Part shown: in pieces, positions 50,385 through 59,412 of the stretch | Numbering within the stretch: the first letter of the stretch is position 1 | Layout of the letters: every line of letters begins with the position of its first letter | Source: Oceanobacillus sp. J11TS1 | GTDB lineage: Bacteria; Bacillota; Bacilli; Bacillales; Amphibacillaceae | Assembly: GCF_018333215.1 (NCBI RefSeq) | Contig: NZ_BORO01000012.1 | Location: 54,758-118,757 of the forward strand | Direction of reading: 5' to 3' | Length of the DNA stretch: 64,000 nucleotides | Made by a program: the position numbers and the translations under genes | The notes under the pieces: generated by a model | The model's input: only the letters and a program-made list of their open reading frames with translations | What the model was told of the DNA's origin: nothing | Database searches by the model: none

Positions 50385-50798
50385 ATGAATCTTCAAGATG
50401 CAACTAATATTTTAAAAGAAAAAGGATATAAAACAACCGGCAAGCGTAAAGATATCTTGGAATTCTTTTCGTCAGAGGACGGCTATCGCTGTGCAAAAGA
50501 TTTAATTGCTTATTTAGAAAATAAATATGGCGCAATTAGTTTTGATACGATTTACCGCAACCTGCATTTATATCATCAACTAGGCATATTAGAAAAAACC
50601 AACTTAAATGGAGAAAAACATTTCCGTTTAAGCTGCAGTCATCACCACCATCACCATTTTATTTGTAAAGATTGTGGGAAGACAAAAGAAATTGATATCT
50701 GTCCAATGGATACAGCTGCAGCAAAACTGACAAATTACGAAATTGATGATCATAAATTTGAGATTTATGGCAGATGCCCTGCATGTCAACACGCTTAA
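50385..50798 (+). CDS. zur: Zinc uptake regulator Zur (Fur family)
   Basis: 137 residues. The winged-helix part (KGYKTTGKRKDILEFFSSED, SFDTIYRNLHLYHQLGILEK) is followed by the metal domain with two CxxC pairs (CKDCGK and CPAC) for structural zinc. The sensing loop contains six consecutive His (SCSHHHHHHFICKDCG), more than usual. Its gene ends the zinc uptake operon and two Zur-type boxes lie in front of it, so it probably represses its own operon. Confidence 0.94.
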   Translation: MNLQDATNILKEKGYKTTGKRKDILEFFSSEDGYRCAKDLIAYLENKYGAISFDTIYRNLHLYHQLGILEKTNLNGEKHFRLSCSHHHHHHFICKDCGKTKEIDICPMDTAAAKLTNYEIDDHKFEIYGRCPACQHA

Positions 50799-50863
50799 GA
50801 TTTTCTTTCTATACTAATCAACGTACAGAAAAACTTTACGTGGAAGAAGTCTTTTTTCTACCG

Positions 50864-50903
50864 CCCCGTTTCAAATTCATTCAGGATTTGAAACGGGGTT
50901 TTT
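50864..50903 (+). terminator. Terminator of the znuCB-zur operon
   Basis: CCCCGTTTCAAAT and ATTTGAAACGGGG form a perfect 13-bp stem followed by TTTTT. The remaining bases to 51102 contain the upstream region of the SH3 gene, with a TATACT-like -10 at 51063, and nothing else visible. Confidence 0.92.
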
Positions 50904-51102
50904 AGTTAGGCTTACTTTCCACAGCGTTTTTTTAAGGCTGCGAAGAAAAGATATTTTCAGGTTGGAGAATGATGTTCATACTAAGTTTATCGCACTCCCC
51001 CTGATTACGTTACAAATGTAATTTTTTTTAGGAATCCTGTTTCTTTATGTCGAAAAGTTAGGTATACTACCTTTAAAATCATTAAACTAGGAGCAGCGTA
51101 AT

Positions 51103-51546
51103 ATGGGTAAAAATAGTAAACTTCGTTTGTTTTTATTATGTATCGCAGGAGGAATATTTATCGCATTTGTTTTCATGATGCAGAGGCAATTCAATAATCC
51201 TGACTTTGATTATCAAAGTGAAGTAGCGGGCATGCACCAATCAAAACAAGACGAGGAAAAAGAAGACACGGATGTAAATACAGAAAAAGAAGAAGCTAAC
51301 GTCTCTGTACCTGAGGAGGAGAAAGAGAAAGAAGAGGGCGAAATTATTGAAGAGGAACGGCAAATCACAGCAGATTTATTAAATATCCGCAGTGGTCCTG
51401 GTCCCAATTACGAGGTTGTAGAAACATTGGTTCTTGGCGACCATGTGCAAGTGATTGACGACGGCAGTGACTGGATTGAAATTACATTCGGAGATATTAC
51501 CGGCTATGCCAACCGTAAATATCTAGAATCAGTTGACGAGGAATAA
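51103..51546 (+). CDS. Membrane-anchored SH3b-domain protein
   Basis: 147 residues: one N-terminal membrane helix (about 9-28, LFLLCIAGGIFIAFVFMMQ), a long Glu/Lys-rich linker (about 40-85), and a C-terminal bacterial SH3 domain (ADLLNIRSGPGPNYEVVETL, VIDDGSDWIEITFGDITGYA). Such domains bind cell-wall peptidoglycan. No catalytic domain is attached, so it may be a wall-sensing or scaffold protein. Monocistronic between two terminators; AGGAG precedes the ATG. Confidence 0.85.
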   Translation: MGKNSKLRLFLLCIAGGIFIAFVFMMQRQFNNPDFDYQSEVAGMHQSKQDEEKEDTDVNTEKEEANVSVPEEEKEKEEGEIIEEERQITADLLNIRSGPGPNYEVVETLVLGDHVQVIDDGSDWIEITFGDITGYANRKYLESVDEE

Positions 51547-51563
51547 AATAAAACTTCAGAGAG

Positions 51564-51608
51564 AAAAATCGTACGGCTAACACGTTTACATGCTTGCCGT
51601 ACGATTTT
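51564..51608 (+). terminator. Terminator after the SH3b gene
   Basis: AAAATCGTACGGC and GCCGTACGATTTT form a 13-bp stem with a 17-nt loop and T-rich tail. It faces a convergent minus-strand gene and can act in both directions. Confidence 0.88.
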
Positions 51609-51646
51609 AGTTGTTAAGCATCTTTCTAGAAGAAAGCTTAGCAGAT

Positions 51647-52453
51647 TTAGTCTAGCACTTTCTCTATAACTTTACTTTCTTCATGATCCAGCATATTTTT
51701 TAAGATCACATCTTCCACGTCTTTGTTCATTTCCGCTGCTAGTGTTTTGGATGCCGGAGCCTCTCCAACAATGAAAATCCGCTTCCATTCCCTGTCCTTT
51801 GCCTGCTTGTCCAGCTTGGGAGCAATATTTTTATACCACCGATATTGATTTGCTTCATAACGTTCATTAAACAGATCTTTTTGAAAGTTGGCTGAACCAA
51901 GTCCTGTTGCAGATCTTCCTTGGCGGGGACCTTGTTTTATCCTCCAAGTTTCTTCTTCCACATCCAATTCATATTCTGTCGTATCTTTAACTTGGTTTAA
52001 ATTTGTATCAATCAATTTCACTTGATTTTGCTGCACAAGAATAATTCCTGTTTTCGGATATTTTTCTGCTAAAGACTTTAACTGATCTAGTAAAGGCGTT
52101 TCCTGCCATTCAAACTCATTTTCCAGACGCATCTGCACACGTTCAGCAAACAAAACCTCGTCAGCAGAAGCTATGATAATGACTCCGCGCATGAAGTTTC
52201 TTTCAATTTCTCCCATAAACTTCTTGACTTGCTTTTTTACTTCTCTGTAGTTCTCCAGCTCTTCGTCATTACCTCCCTCTTTTAAGTAATGTTCAAAATT
52301 ATTCAAACCATTTTTTAAGTGAATTTTCCACTCTCCGCCTTGCTGATCCGGATCGCTTAAATCTGTATTAAGATACATTGAAAATATCTTATTTGCTCCT
52401 GTTCCTCTTACATTTTCCAACTCTTTTACAATATTTTGAATGTCTTTGATAAT
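51647..52453 (-). CDS. eRF1-like protein (VLRF1/baeRF family), apparent AUU start
   Basis: About 268 residues. The opening KIFSMYLNTDLSDPDQQGGE and the later RSATGLGSANFQKDLFNERY region resemble Bacillus proteins classed as aeRF1-type release factors, which relate to eRF1 and ribosome rescue factors. The function is untested. The start is unusual: GGAGG at 52462-52458 is followed by in-frame ATT (52453) and ATC, and no ATG/GTG/TTG follows until TTG at 52420. That TTG would cut a likely helix (DIQNIVKELE) and has no ribosome site. I therefore place the start at ATT 52453. Confidence 0.7.
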   Translation of the reverse strand: MIKDIQNIVKELENVRGTGANKIFSMYLNTDLSDPDQQGGEWKIHLKNGLNNFEHYLKEGGNDEELENYREVKKQVKKFMGEIERNFMRGVIIIASADEVLFAERVQMRLENEFEWQETPLLDQLKSLAEKYPKTGIILVQQNQVKLIDTNLNQVKDTTEYELDVEEETWRIKQGPRQGRSATGLGSANFQKDLFNERYEANQYRWYKNIAPKLDKQAKDREWKRIFIVGEAPASKTLAAEMNKDVEDVILKNMLDHEESKVIEKVLD

Positions 52454-52648
52454 AAGACCTCCTTCATCATCAGTCTCTACTTAGTATGTAGCCGAAATAA
52501 AAGAAGCTTAAACTTAATAACTGCAGAAGAAATTGTTTCTTTTTGAAACCAAAAATCCGAACTGTCATCAGAATTCCATTTACCATTAGGATTCAGATTC
52601 GTTCGGATTTTCTATCTTACTGTTATTCTACTATTTATTTAATATTTT

Positions 52649-53968
52649 CTATTCCATCTCGGAAACTTCCTCAGAAACCTTTGTTATTTTCACACGTTTG
52701 ATTTGATAGCCGTCTTTTTCAACAAGGGCAAACTCATACCCCTCATATTCCATGACAGTTCCAACCTCTGCCTCAAGGTTATGGGTAAAGAACCAGCCAC
52801 CGATGGTATCCACTTCATCATCTTCTAATGTAATTCCCAGCTGCTGATTAATATCATCGAGGCTGACTCGACCAGAAACCAAATAAGTGGTATCATCTAA
52901 TTTTTCAAAATCAGGCACTTCATCTGTGTCAAATTCATCCCGAATATCCCCGACAATTTCTTCTAGAATATCCTCAACAGTTACTAAACCTGCTGTCCCT
53001 CCATATTCATCATTCACAATCGCCATATGGATTCGTTCTTTTTGCATCTTTAAGAGGAGCTGACGAATGGGTGTTGCTTCGGAAACATGAATTATTGGCC
53101 GAACGTAATCCTCAATGGTTGCCGGTTCGTCATTATTTAATTTCCCAGTAAAAACTTCTTTTAAGTTTACTAGACCAATAATATTATCTTTATCTTCATC
53201 AGCTACTGGATAACGTGTAAATTGACCTTCACGGATGATTTCCAAATTCTCTTCAAAACTATCCTCTAACGAAAAGTAAATCATTTCTGTCCGAGGAACC
53301 ATTATTTCTCGAGCTACTCGTTCATCAAAATCAAATATATTATTTACATACATCATTTCCGATTGATTGATTTCACCGCTTTTATAACTGTCAGCCAGAA
53401 TTAGTCGTAATTCTTCTTCTGTATGCGTCTCCTCATGTCCACTCATTGGTTTTAACCCAACCGCTCGAGATAATAAACGGGCTGATCCATTTAATAACCA
53501 AATAAACGGGAACAAGAGTCGATAAAACCATGTTAATGGCCGAGAAACTGCGAGCGTAACCTGTTCAGCTTTTTGTATCGCCAATGTCTTCGGCGCTAAT
53601 TCCCCGACAACCACGTGTAAAAAGGTTGCAATTAGGAAAGAAATAAAGATAGATAGCGTTGTTACAAATCCAGCCCCAATATTAAATTGCTCTATCGCTG
53701 GATGTAGCATGCGCTCAAATGTCGGCTCAGCTAAACGTCCAATTCCTAAAGCAGTAATCGTAATCCCCAGTTGACAAGCAGATAGATACTCATCAAGATG
53801 TGTTACGATTTTTTTAGCATAAACAGCTGATTTTTTCCCTTCAGAAATGTGCGTTTCTAGCTGTGTACTTCGAATTTTAACAATAGCAAATTCTGACATA
53901 ACAAAAAAAGCAGTTAATGCGATTAAAACGGCAACCGCAAATAAATTAATCAAGGTTGATATGTCCAA
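52649..53968 (-). CDS. CNNM/hemolysin C-type membrane transporter with CBS domains
   Basis: 439 residues: a DUF21/CNNM membrane part (about 1-190), two CBS repeats ([20 protein letters not shown] and [20 protein letters not shown]) and a C-terminal CorC/HlyC domain ([16 protein letters not shown]). Related proteins in bacilli (YhdP, YugS, YrkA) export magnesium or influence Mg2+/Na+ balance. Translation starts at TTG (53968), whose ribosome site AAGGAT is buried in a hairpin after a mini-ORF. No separate promoter is visible in the ~50 bp upstream. Name by family only; the ion is not evident. Confidence 0.9.
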   Translation of the reverse strand: MDISTLINLFAVAVLIALTAFFVMSEFAIVKIRSTQLETHISEGKKSAVYAKKIVTHLDEYLSACQLGITITALGIGRLAEPTFERMLHPAIEQFNIGAGFVTTLSIFISFLIATFLHVVVGELAPKTLAIQKAEQVTLAVSRPLTWFYRLLFPFIWLLNGSARLLSRAVGLKPMSGHEETHTEEELRLILADSYKSGEINQSEMMYVNNIFDFDERVAREIMVPRTEMIYFSLEDSFEENLEIIREGQFTRYPVADEDKDNIIGLVNLKEVFTGKLNNDEPATIEDYVRPIIHVSEATPIRQLLLKMQKERIHMAIVNDEYGGTAGLVTVEDILEEIVGDIRDEFDTDEVPDFEKLDDTTYLVSGRVSLDDINQQLGITLEDDEVDTIGGWFFTHNLEAEVGTVMEYEGYEFALVEKDGYQIKRVKITKVSEEVSEME

Positions 53969-53999
53969 TTAAGATCCTTGCGCAAGACAGCACAAGGAT
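53969..53999 (-). promoter_or_regulatory. Leader mini-ORF with hairpin hiding the CNNM ribosome site
   Basis: AGGAGGTG (54010-54003) is followed by TTG TGC TGT CTT GCG CAA GGA TCT TAA, an eight-codon frame at 53995-53969 whose stop touches the TTG start of the transporter. The same bases form a 10-bp hairpin (ATCCTTGTGC with GCGCAAGGAT, 6-nt loop). The 3' arm contains the AAGGAT that would serve the main gene. Translation of the leader could open the hairpin and free that site. Confidence 0.65.
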
Positions 54000-54075
54000 T
54001 TCACCTCCTGAAAATTTAAATATTCCTTTTTAGGTGGCTCTTCACTAAAATATAGGGTTGACAAATTAAATTTGA

Positions 54076-54254
54076 TAAATAGCGACCGCTACGGAAAAAC
54101 ACTGCGCTTTCCACGGGCTTGAGCTCAGCCTCCTCGGTAAAAAGAAGATCGCTTTTTACCTGCGGGGTCTTCCCACTGGGACTGCGATTACTCGCCCCAC
54201 CGAAGACCATTGCGCTTTCCCGTAGGAGTCTCCGTGTTTTTCCTCCGCTATCTA
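54076..54254. repeat. Bacillaceae-type intergenic palindromic repeat
   Basis: A GC-rich block in an A/T-rich gap, with nested inverted pieces: AGCGACCGCTACGGAAAAAC at the left and GGAGTCTCCGTGTTTTTCCT at the right, plus CTGCGGGGTCTTC / CCGAAGACC inside. Similar segments (CGCTTTCC...CGGG...GTCTTC) are widespread in genomes of this group and carry no gene. A shorter relative is at 61.83 kb. Confidence 0.65.
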
Positions 54255-54947
54255 GTTCTTATTATCATATTTATTTACTCATTTCAACCATTAATTTTGG
54301 TGTTAGCCCCTTTATATTCGTTATAAAATGATATCTCCTCCATGGCGGGTTTCTTCTCCCGCTAAAGGCTAGTCGAATAAATTAAAGTGGTAACCTTCCA
54401 TTCTCTCAAGCTTCAACAGATTCATTGCTTTTCTGTTTTAACGCAAGGTTTTTTATGGACTCCACCGTAATGAATTTCATTATTCATACACATTTATAAC
54501 GTTATGTTGCTCACACGTAGATGATTCCAATGATTAGGCTTCATGGATATCACCGTATGATAATTATCTATTATATTCCATATTACCTTCCCATCGAAAT
54601 CACCCTTTCCCTTCTCTTTATTATAAGGGATAAAAGCATAATATGTCTACTTGACTACGAAAGGAACACAAGGAATTATACTAACTTACAAAATAAGCCA
54701 ACTGCCTATTAACAGCTGACTCATTTTTTTACATGATTGCTTATAGCTTTCGTTCCTTCTCAACCTTTTAAACAATCTTTACAAACAGAATTACCAGCAT
54801 CATTAAGGGAATTGTTCTTGTATTATGCTGCTAACTGCCATATAAAGTGGTTTATTGTCTTAGTTTATGGGTATAGATACATATATTCTTTCTCTCGCGG
54901 CATATTTGAAAAAGATTCTTTTGATGGTCATGTCGGTTTATTAGCGT
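54255..54947. other. Gene-free stretch before cwlO terminator
   Basis: About 690 bp. A short hairpin (AGCGGG / CCCGCC, 54344-54363) is visible. Several short open frames exist on both strands but none has a ribosome site together with a recognisable sequence. I see nothing else. Confidence 0.5.
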
Positions 54948-54990
54948 AAAAAAGGCCCTCACACGAAGCATTTCCTCGTGCAAGAACCCT
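54948..54990 (-). terminator. Terminator of cwlO
   Basis: On the minus strand GGGTTCTTGCACGA and TCGTGTGAGGGCC pair imperfectly and are followed by six T. It begins 15 bp after the cwlO stop. Confidence 0.8.
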
Positions 54991-55004
54991 TGGTTATATA
55001 ATTA

Positions 55005-56474
55005 TTATTGAATGCGACGTACTGTTCCGCTGAAGTTATCAGCCCAGTAACCGCTAGACATGTTAGCAACTTTTACACCGTTACTGCTTTGGGAACCAAT
55101 GAATTGGCCGCCGCCAAGATAAATTCCTACATGACCATTAGGACCGTTAGTATCAAAGAATACGAGATCTCCTGGTTGCATATCACTCGCTGAGACTGCT
55201 TTACCAGTACCTACTAATGCGCCAGTGTAAGATGGGATAGAGTATCCAGCTTGAGCAAACGCCCAAGATACGAATCCAGAACAATCAAATCCTGTGCTAG
55301 GGCTTTTCCCACCCCAAACATATTGATTTTGATATGTCTGGCTTTGTGCAGCGCTTATCACGGCACTAATTCCAGAACCTGTTGGTGCAGATTCTTGTTT
55401 TGGTTCTTCCGCTTTTTTCGTTTCTTTTTTAGCAGCAGGTTGACCTGAATCATTGGATCCACCGTTAGAATTCGATTCATTTGCGCTGGAAGAATTGCTG
55501 CTGTTTTCAGAGTTACTGTTGCTGTTGCTATTACTGTTATTGTTACTTTCACTATTTTCTTCGTTGCTTGAGGAAGATTCTTCTTGCTCAGCCGGTTCAC
55601 TATCAGCAGCTTCATTTTCTGAACTGCTTGTATCTTCGTCTTCGTTGCTGCTATCTTCACTAGACCCTACACTAGCACTCGCTACTAAAGTTTCAGGTGC
55701 TGGAGCATTTGCAACTTCTATACGATCTGACACATCCGCTTCAATAGCAGCTAACTGAGAATCTTCAATTTGTAATTCATCAATCAGTGCAGTTAAATCT
55801 GCCTCTTTATCTTTTAAGGAAGCTTCTTTATCTTCTGCAGCCTCTTTTTGTTCTTTAATTGTTGCATTGATACCTGTTAAATCTGTTTTTAATTGATTTA
55901 ACTCATCAAGTTTTGTTTCCACCGTTTCTTGTTTTTCAGCTACTTCCTGTTTATCTGCTTCTTGTTTTTCAAGTAAAGCTAAATCAGAATCTGTAATTTT
56001 ATTTACTGCAGAAACACGACTTACAAAATCACTAAAATCTTGAGCACCAAATAGTACTTCCAGATAGCTGATATCCCCGCCGCTTTGTTGAAGCGCTACT
56101 GCGCGTTCTTTTAAAATCTCCGTACGCTTTTCAATCGCTTCTTCTAACTCTTTAATTTCCGCTTCCAGTTCACTAATTGCGTCTTCTGTTGTAGAAATTT
56201 CGTCTTCTGTTTCAGCTAATGTTTGCTGATTTTTTTCAAGTGCTGAGTTAATGTCCTCAATCTCACTTCTTAAACCTTCTAGCTCAACAAGAACATCCGC
56301 TACTTCTTTTTCCGCATCTGATAGATTAGCTTGTACAGAATCACGTTCTTCCTGTACTTGAACTTTTTGATTCTCTAAATCTTCCACTGATTCTGCTTTT
56401 ACTGGCCCCGCAAAAAACACACTGCTAAGCCCCACTACAGAAGCTGCAGTTAATGTCATTATTTTATTTTTCAA
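55005..56474 (-). CDS. cwlO: Peptidoglycan DL-endopeptidase CwlO-like
   Basis: 489 residues. A Sec signal peptide (cleavage near PVKAES, ~27) is followed by a long coiled coil (about 30-255). Next come an Asn/Ser/Glu-rich linker (about 265-350) and a C-terminal NlpC/P60 domain with catalytic Cys in FDCSGFVSWAFAQAG and His in NGHVGIYLGGGQF. The layout is that of CwlO/PcsB, the endopeptidases that open the lateral wall for growth, controlled by FtsEX. A WalR-type box sits upstream. The SNSNSNSE-like part of the linker is repetitive and likely length-variable. Confidence 0.93.
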   Translation of the reverse strand: MKNKIMTLTAASVVGLSSVFFAGPVKAESVEDLENQKVQVQEERDSVQANLSDAEKEVADVLVELEGLRSEIEDINSALEKNQQTLAETEDEISTTEDAISELEAEIKELEEAIEKRTEILKERAVALQQSGGDISYLEVLFGAQDFSDFVSRVSAVNKITDSDLALLEKQEADKQEVAEKQETVETKLDELNQLKTDLTGINATIKEQKEAAEDKEASLKDKEADLTALIDELQIEDSQLAAIEADVSDRIEVANAPAPETLVASASVGSSEDSSNEDEDTSSSENEAADSEPAEQEESSSSNEENSESNNNSNSNSNSNSENSSNSSSANESNSNGGSNDSGQPAAKKETKKAEEPKQESAPTGSGISAVISAAQSQTYQNQYVWGGKSPSTGFDCSGFVSWAFAQAGYSIPSYTGALVGTGKAVSASDMQPGDLVFFDTNGPNGHVGIYLGGGQFIGSQSSNGVKVANMSSGYWADNFSGTVRRIQ

Positions 56475-56618
56475 CTTCTTTCCCCCGCTTTCATTTTTTA
56501 CACCGCAAATCTATTATCTATGTATTTTAAAATAGTACCGTTGCTTTGCGATTTCATTATTTATCTCAAAAATGTTGTTTTCTTTTCCTTAATAACTTCG
56601 TACAGCTTATCATATAAA

Positions 56619-56647
56619 AATGACATAGAGGTTATAGAAATATTACA
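56619..56647 (-). promoter_or_regulatory. WalR-type box and promoter of cwlO
   Basis: On the minus strand TGTAAT-N5-TATAAC (56647-56631) fits the WalR direct repeat TGTWAH-N5-TGTWAH with one mismatch, and a -10 (TATGAT, 56624-56619) follows at the right distance. The leader to cwlO is about 140 nt. WalR activates cwlO in B. subtilis, which fits. Confidence 0.65.
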
Positions 56648-56901
56648 TTTATGTTTCAATAATGACAAATCCACCGAAATTTCGTCATAGAATACGAGAT
56701 ATCCCTTCTATATCAACGCTTTCTACTATGATAAATTTACATCATTTTCTCACTTTCTTGCTTAATATACCAAATATAATTTTTTTCGTCATTAAATTTG
56801 ATACAATAGTATGTAATCAATTAACCTTCTACTTTTGTAAGGTTAGATATTATAGAAAGAATCTATAGAATTTAAGATAGATAGGAAAAGCAGGGGATTA
56901 T

Positions 56902-57915
56902 GTGAAGATACAAACAATAATTGGAAATAGAGTAATAAAAACAGGAATCGCTGTATTCTTCACAGCACTGATTTGTAAATGGCTTGATTTTCCTCCTACA
57001 TTTGCTGTCATTACCGCTATTGTGACCATTGAACCCACAGTTACCGATTCAATTAAGAAGGGTTTAGTTCGTTTCCCGGCATCAGCAATTGGTGCAGCTT
57101 ATGCAGTTATATTTATTGCTCTATTTGATAATTCACCACTAACCTATGTCTTAGCGGCTGTACTTACAATATTTACTTGTTTCCGGCTGAAACTGCATGC
57201 TGGATTGTTAGTCGCTACACTTACAGCCATTGCAATGATTGAAGTAGTTGAGGACAGCTATTTTTTTAGCTTTCTTATACGGTTAGCAACAACGACCATT
57301 GGTTTATCCGTTTCGACATTGGTAAATATGTTTGTTTTCCCGCCAAATTATCATCATTCGATACACAAGCAAATAGAATCCATCCGTAAACGATTAAGCA
57401 ATCATATGAAACGCTGCTACTATGAATTAATTTTTGCAAAGGCGCCATTAGATTATGGAATGGATAAAAAAGTAGGAAACGTGTATAAAGAGCTTGAGAG
57501 CGCAGCATTACTTTCTCTCTATCAAAAGAACGATCTGAAATATCATCATATTTTGGAAAAACATGAAGAGGAGTTGACACAGTTACGACAACAGATTCAT
57601 TCTTTACGTATGATTCAGTATCATGTAACCAACATCGCGGAGCAGCCTCCTCAAGAATTTAAGTGGGATATCAAAAAACAAAAGCTTATGTTCGAAAATG
57701 TTGTTTATTTTGGAAACGTTTTGGGAGGGGAAACTGCTTTTGATAAGGATGATTGGAAAGTTAAACGGGACCAGCTCTATCAAACATTTCAAGAGATATT
57801 AAGGGATGCTCAAATTGATAGATCCGAGGCAGCGAAATTGCCAATAGAATTAGTTGCGGTTTATGAACTTATATCCATTGTGCAAATTATAGAAGCGTAT
57901 TTTTCTAAGAATTAA
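56902..57915 (+). CDS. Aromatic acid exporter family (ArAE_1/DUF939) protein
   Basis: 337 residues: an N-terminal membrane half with about six helices (to ~residue 150), including WLDFPPTFAVITAIVTIEPT, and a C-terminal cytoplasmic helical half (about 155-337) rich in charged coiled-coil-like segments. This is the DUF939/ArAE_1 architecture of YgaE/YqjA-like bacilli proteins, distantly related to FUSC efflux pumps. Substrate unknown. Starts at GTG behind AGGGG, on its own transcript between cwlO and a terminator. Confidence 0.83.
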   Translation: MKIQTIIGNRVIKTGIAVFFTALICKWLDFPPTFAVITAIVTIEPTVTDSIKKGLVRFPASAIGAAYAVIFIALFDNSPLTYVLAAVLTIFTCFRLKLHAGLLVATLTAIAMIEVVEDSYFFSFLIRLATTTIGLSVSTLVNMFVFPPNYHHSIHKQIESIRKRLSNHMKRCYYELIFAKAPLDYGMDKKVGNVYKELESAALLSLYQKNDLKYHHILEKHEEELTQLRQQIHSLRMIQYHVTNIAEQPPQEFKWDIKKQKLMFENVVYFGNVLGGETAFDKDDWKVKRDQLYQTFQEILRDAQIDRSEAAKLPIELVAVYELISIVQIIEAYFSKN

Positions 57916-58039
57916 ATCGTTATGTTACTCTTTTTCGATGTAGAGTAAAGCTCCAAGTTTACTGCAATTTTCATAATAAATTTATTTTTGAAATAATGAA
58001 ATCCATCTTTCCGCATAAAAATGCACAAACTCCCATTAC

Positions 58040-58092
58040 CTCCCGCCTATCCAGCTTTATTTATTTGACTATTTGCAGGCGGGAGCTTTTTT
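58040..58092 (+). terminator. Terminator after the ArAE-like gene
   Basis: CTCCCGCCT and AGGCGGGAG form a perfect 9-bp stem with a 28-nt loop, followed by C and six T. It lies 125 bp after the stop. Confidence 0.85.
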
Positions 58093-58181
58093 CCGGAAAG
58101 GTCCTCTGTTATAAACGATTTCTATTCCTTTTCTTCTTGCTCTATCTCCTCTTGAATAATCTTTACTTCTTTTTCTGATAA

Positions 58182-59264
58182 TCATGTTGCATTCCTAACA
58201 AAGGCAGAATCCATTCCTTGTTCTAATAAATTACGTGCAACAATCTTCCCATAACGGATGATTATTTTTGCAGCTTCACGGCGAGCGGTCACCGATTTCT
58301 CCTCTGCTTCTAACCATTTTTTCTTTTGTTCCGCTGTTTTTATTTTTTGCTGCTCGTATTTTCTTTCCAGAACCTCACATTTTTGCATCGCTAATTCTAT
58401 ATCTTGCAGCAATGATTGCTGATCGAATATTTGCTTAAGACGGGCTTCATATATTAAACGCGCTTCCTTGCTGCTACTTAAATTTCCCCAGCCCTCTATA
58501 GCCTTTTCTAAAGTCTTATCAATGGATGTAATCTTCTCCAATTCTTGATAGATATCATCATAAAAATAATTTTCCCATTCATCCACAATCCCAAATAATA
58601 GAAGCCATCTTGCTAAATGGTCCTCCCACGGATTTAATGCTTCTTGTTTCCAAGCACGGATGAGTTTTGGTATCTCAATAAGGTGGCATTCCAGCATATT
58701 TGTTAGCCAAAAGTTTTTTTCATTTTCAAACAGGCGGAAAATACGATGGAATTTATCGTCGTCTTCAATTAAATCAAAATTCAAAATATTGATTGTGACT
58801 ACGGGGTTAAATTCATTGTCATCTTTATTTCCTTCAAATTGTTTTTGATACAATTGTGACCAATAAGATAAAGATTGTTTCTTTGGCTCACGCTGATTTG
58901 TAAATTGTATTTTTACATTGATAGATTCCTTATCTTCTGTTTCAACGAGCATATCCAAACATGCTTCTTTTCCATCTTCATATTCTCCTGCTATTTCTAT
59001 ATTTTTGAAAGAGAGATATTGAATTGGCGCTATCTCTGTTTTATCAAAAATAGCATTCAAGAAGGCTGTAATCATATCTTTATGATGCTCCTTGCCAAAC
59101 AACTGTTTAAAAGCATAACCAATCTTTAAATCCATCAGTTGATGCCTATCGATTTGCTGAGATAATTTACTTGTTCTTGCTTCCCTATTGTTTTCATTTA
59201 AATTCATGTAGTTTTCTTGGTCTTCGTATGCTTGCTGAAGATTTATTTCGTTTGATAATAGCAT
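58182..59264 (-). CDS. Rpn family recombination-promoting nuclease / PD-(D/E)XK transposase-like protein
   Basis: 360 residues. The N-terminal domain (about 40-260) has the Rpn pattern: DLKIGYAFKQLFGKEHHKDM, then a strand pair ACLDMLVETEDKESINVKIQ with the D...(x)K active-site spacing, and SYWSQLYQKQFEGN. A C-terminal coiled coil with a charged region follows (about 280-345). Rpn proteins are PD-(D/E)XK nucleases often annotated as transposases, and some act in phage defence or RecA-independent recombination. Here the usual Glu/Gln before the motif is Ile (VKIQ). AAAGGACG precedes the ATG. No partner gene is near. Confidence 0.85.
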   Translation of the reverse strand: MLLSNEINLQQAYEDQENYMNLNENNREARTSKLSQQIDRHQLMDLKIGYAFKQLFGKEHHKDMITAFLNAIFDKTEIAPIQYLSFKNIEIAGEYEDGKEACLDMLVETEDKESINVKIQFTNQREPKKQSLSYWSQLYQKQFEGNKDDNEFNPVVTINILNFDLIEDDDKFHRIFRLFENEKNFWLTNMLECHLIEIPKLIRAWKQEALNPWEDHLARWLLLFGIVDEWENYFYDDIYQELEKITSIDKTLEKAIEGWGNLSSSKEARLIYEARLKQIFDQQSLLQDIELAMQKCEVLERKYEQQKIKTAEQKKKWLEAEEKSVTARREAAKIIIRYGKIVARNLLEQGMDSAFVRNAT

Positions 59265-59374
59265 AGAAACACGTCCTTTTCTTTTAAATAGAGGACTTAC
59301 AAAGATGCGAATCTACATACAGTTAACCAAACATACGTTCCTTTGTCAAGAGAAAAGTTTCTCCTGTGAAACAC

Positions 59375-59412
59375 AAAAAAACTGCAGGAGCGCCTCGGCT
59401 TCTACAGTTTTT
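59375..59412 (-). terminator. Terminator overlapping the dedA stop codon
   Basis: AAAAACTGTAG (minus, starting inside the last codons and including the TAG stop) pairs with CTGCAGTTTTTTT around a 15-nt GC-rich loop. It ends transcription directly at the stop. Confidence 0.85.

Noticed and set aside
54301-54345. 19-codon frame MEEISFYNEYK on the minus strand
   Set aside because: Too short, GGAGGAG lies inside it rather than before it, no supporting terminator or family.
54521-54949. Plus-strand frames of 63 and 70 residues before cwlO
   Set aside because: No ribosome sites, random-looking sequence, region otherwise gene-free.
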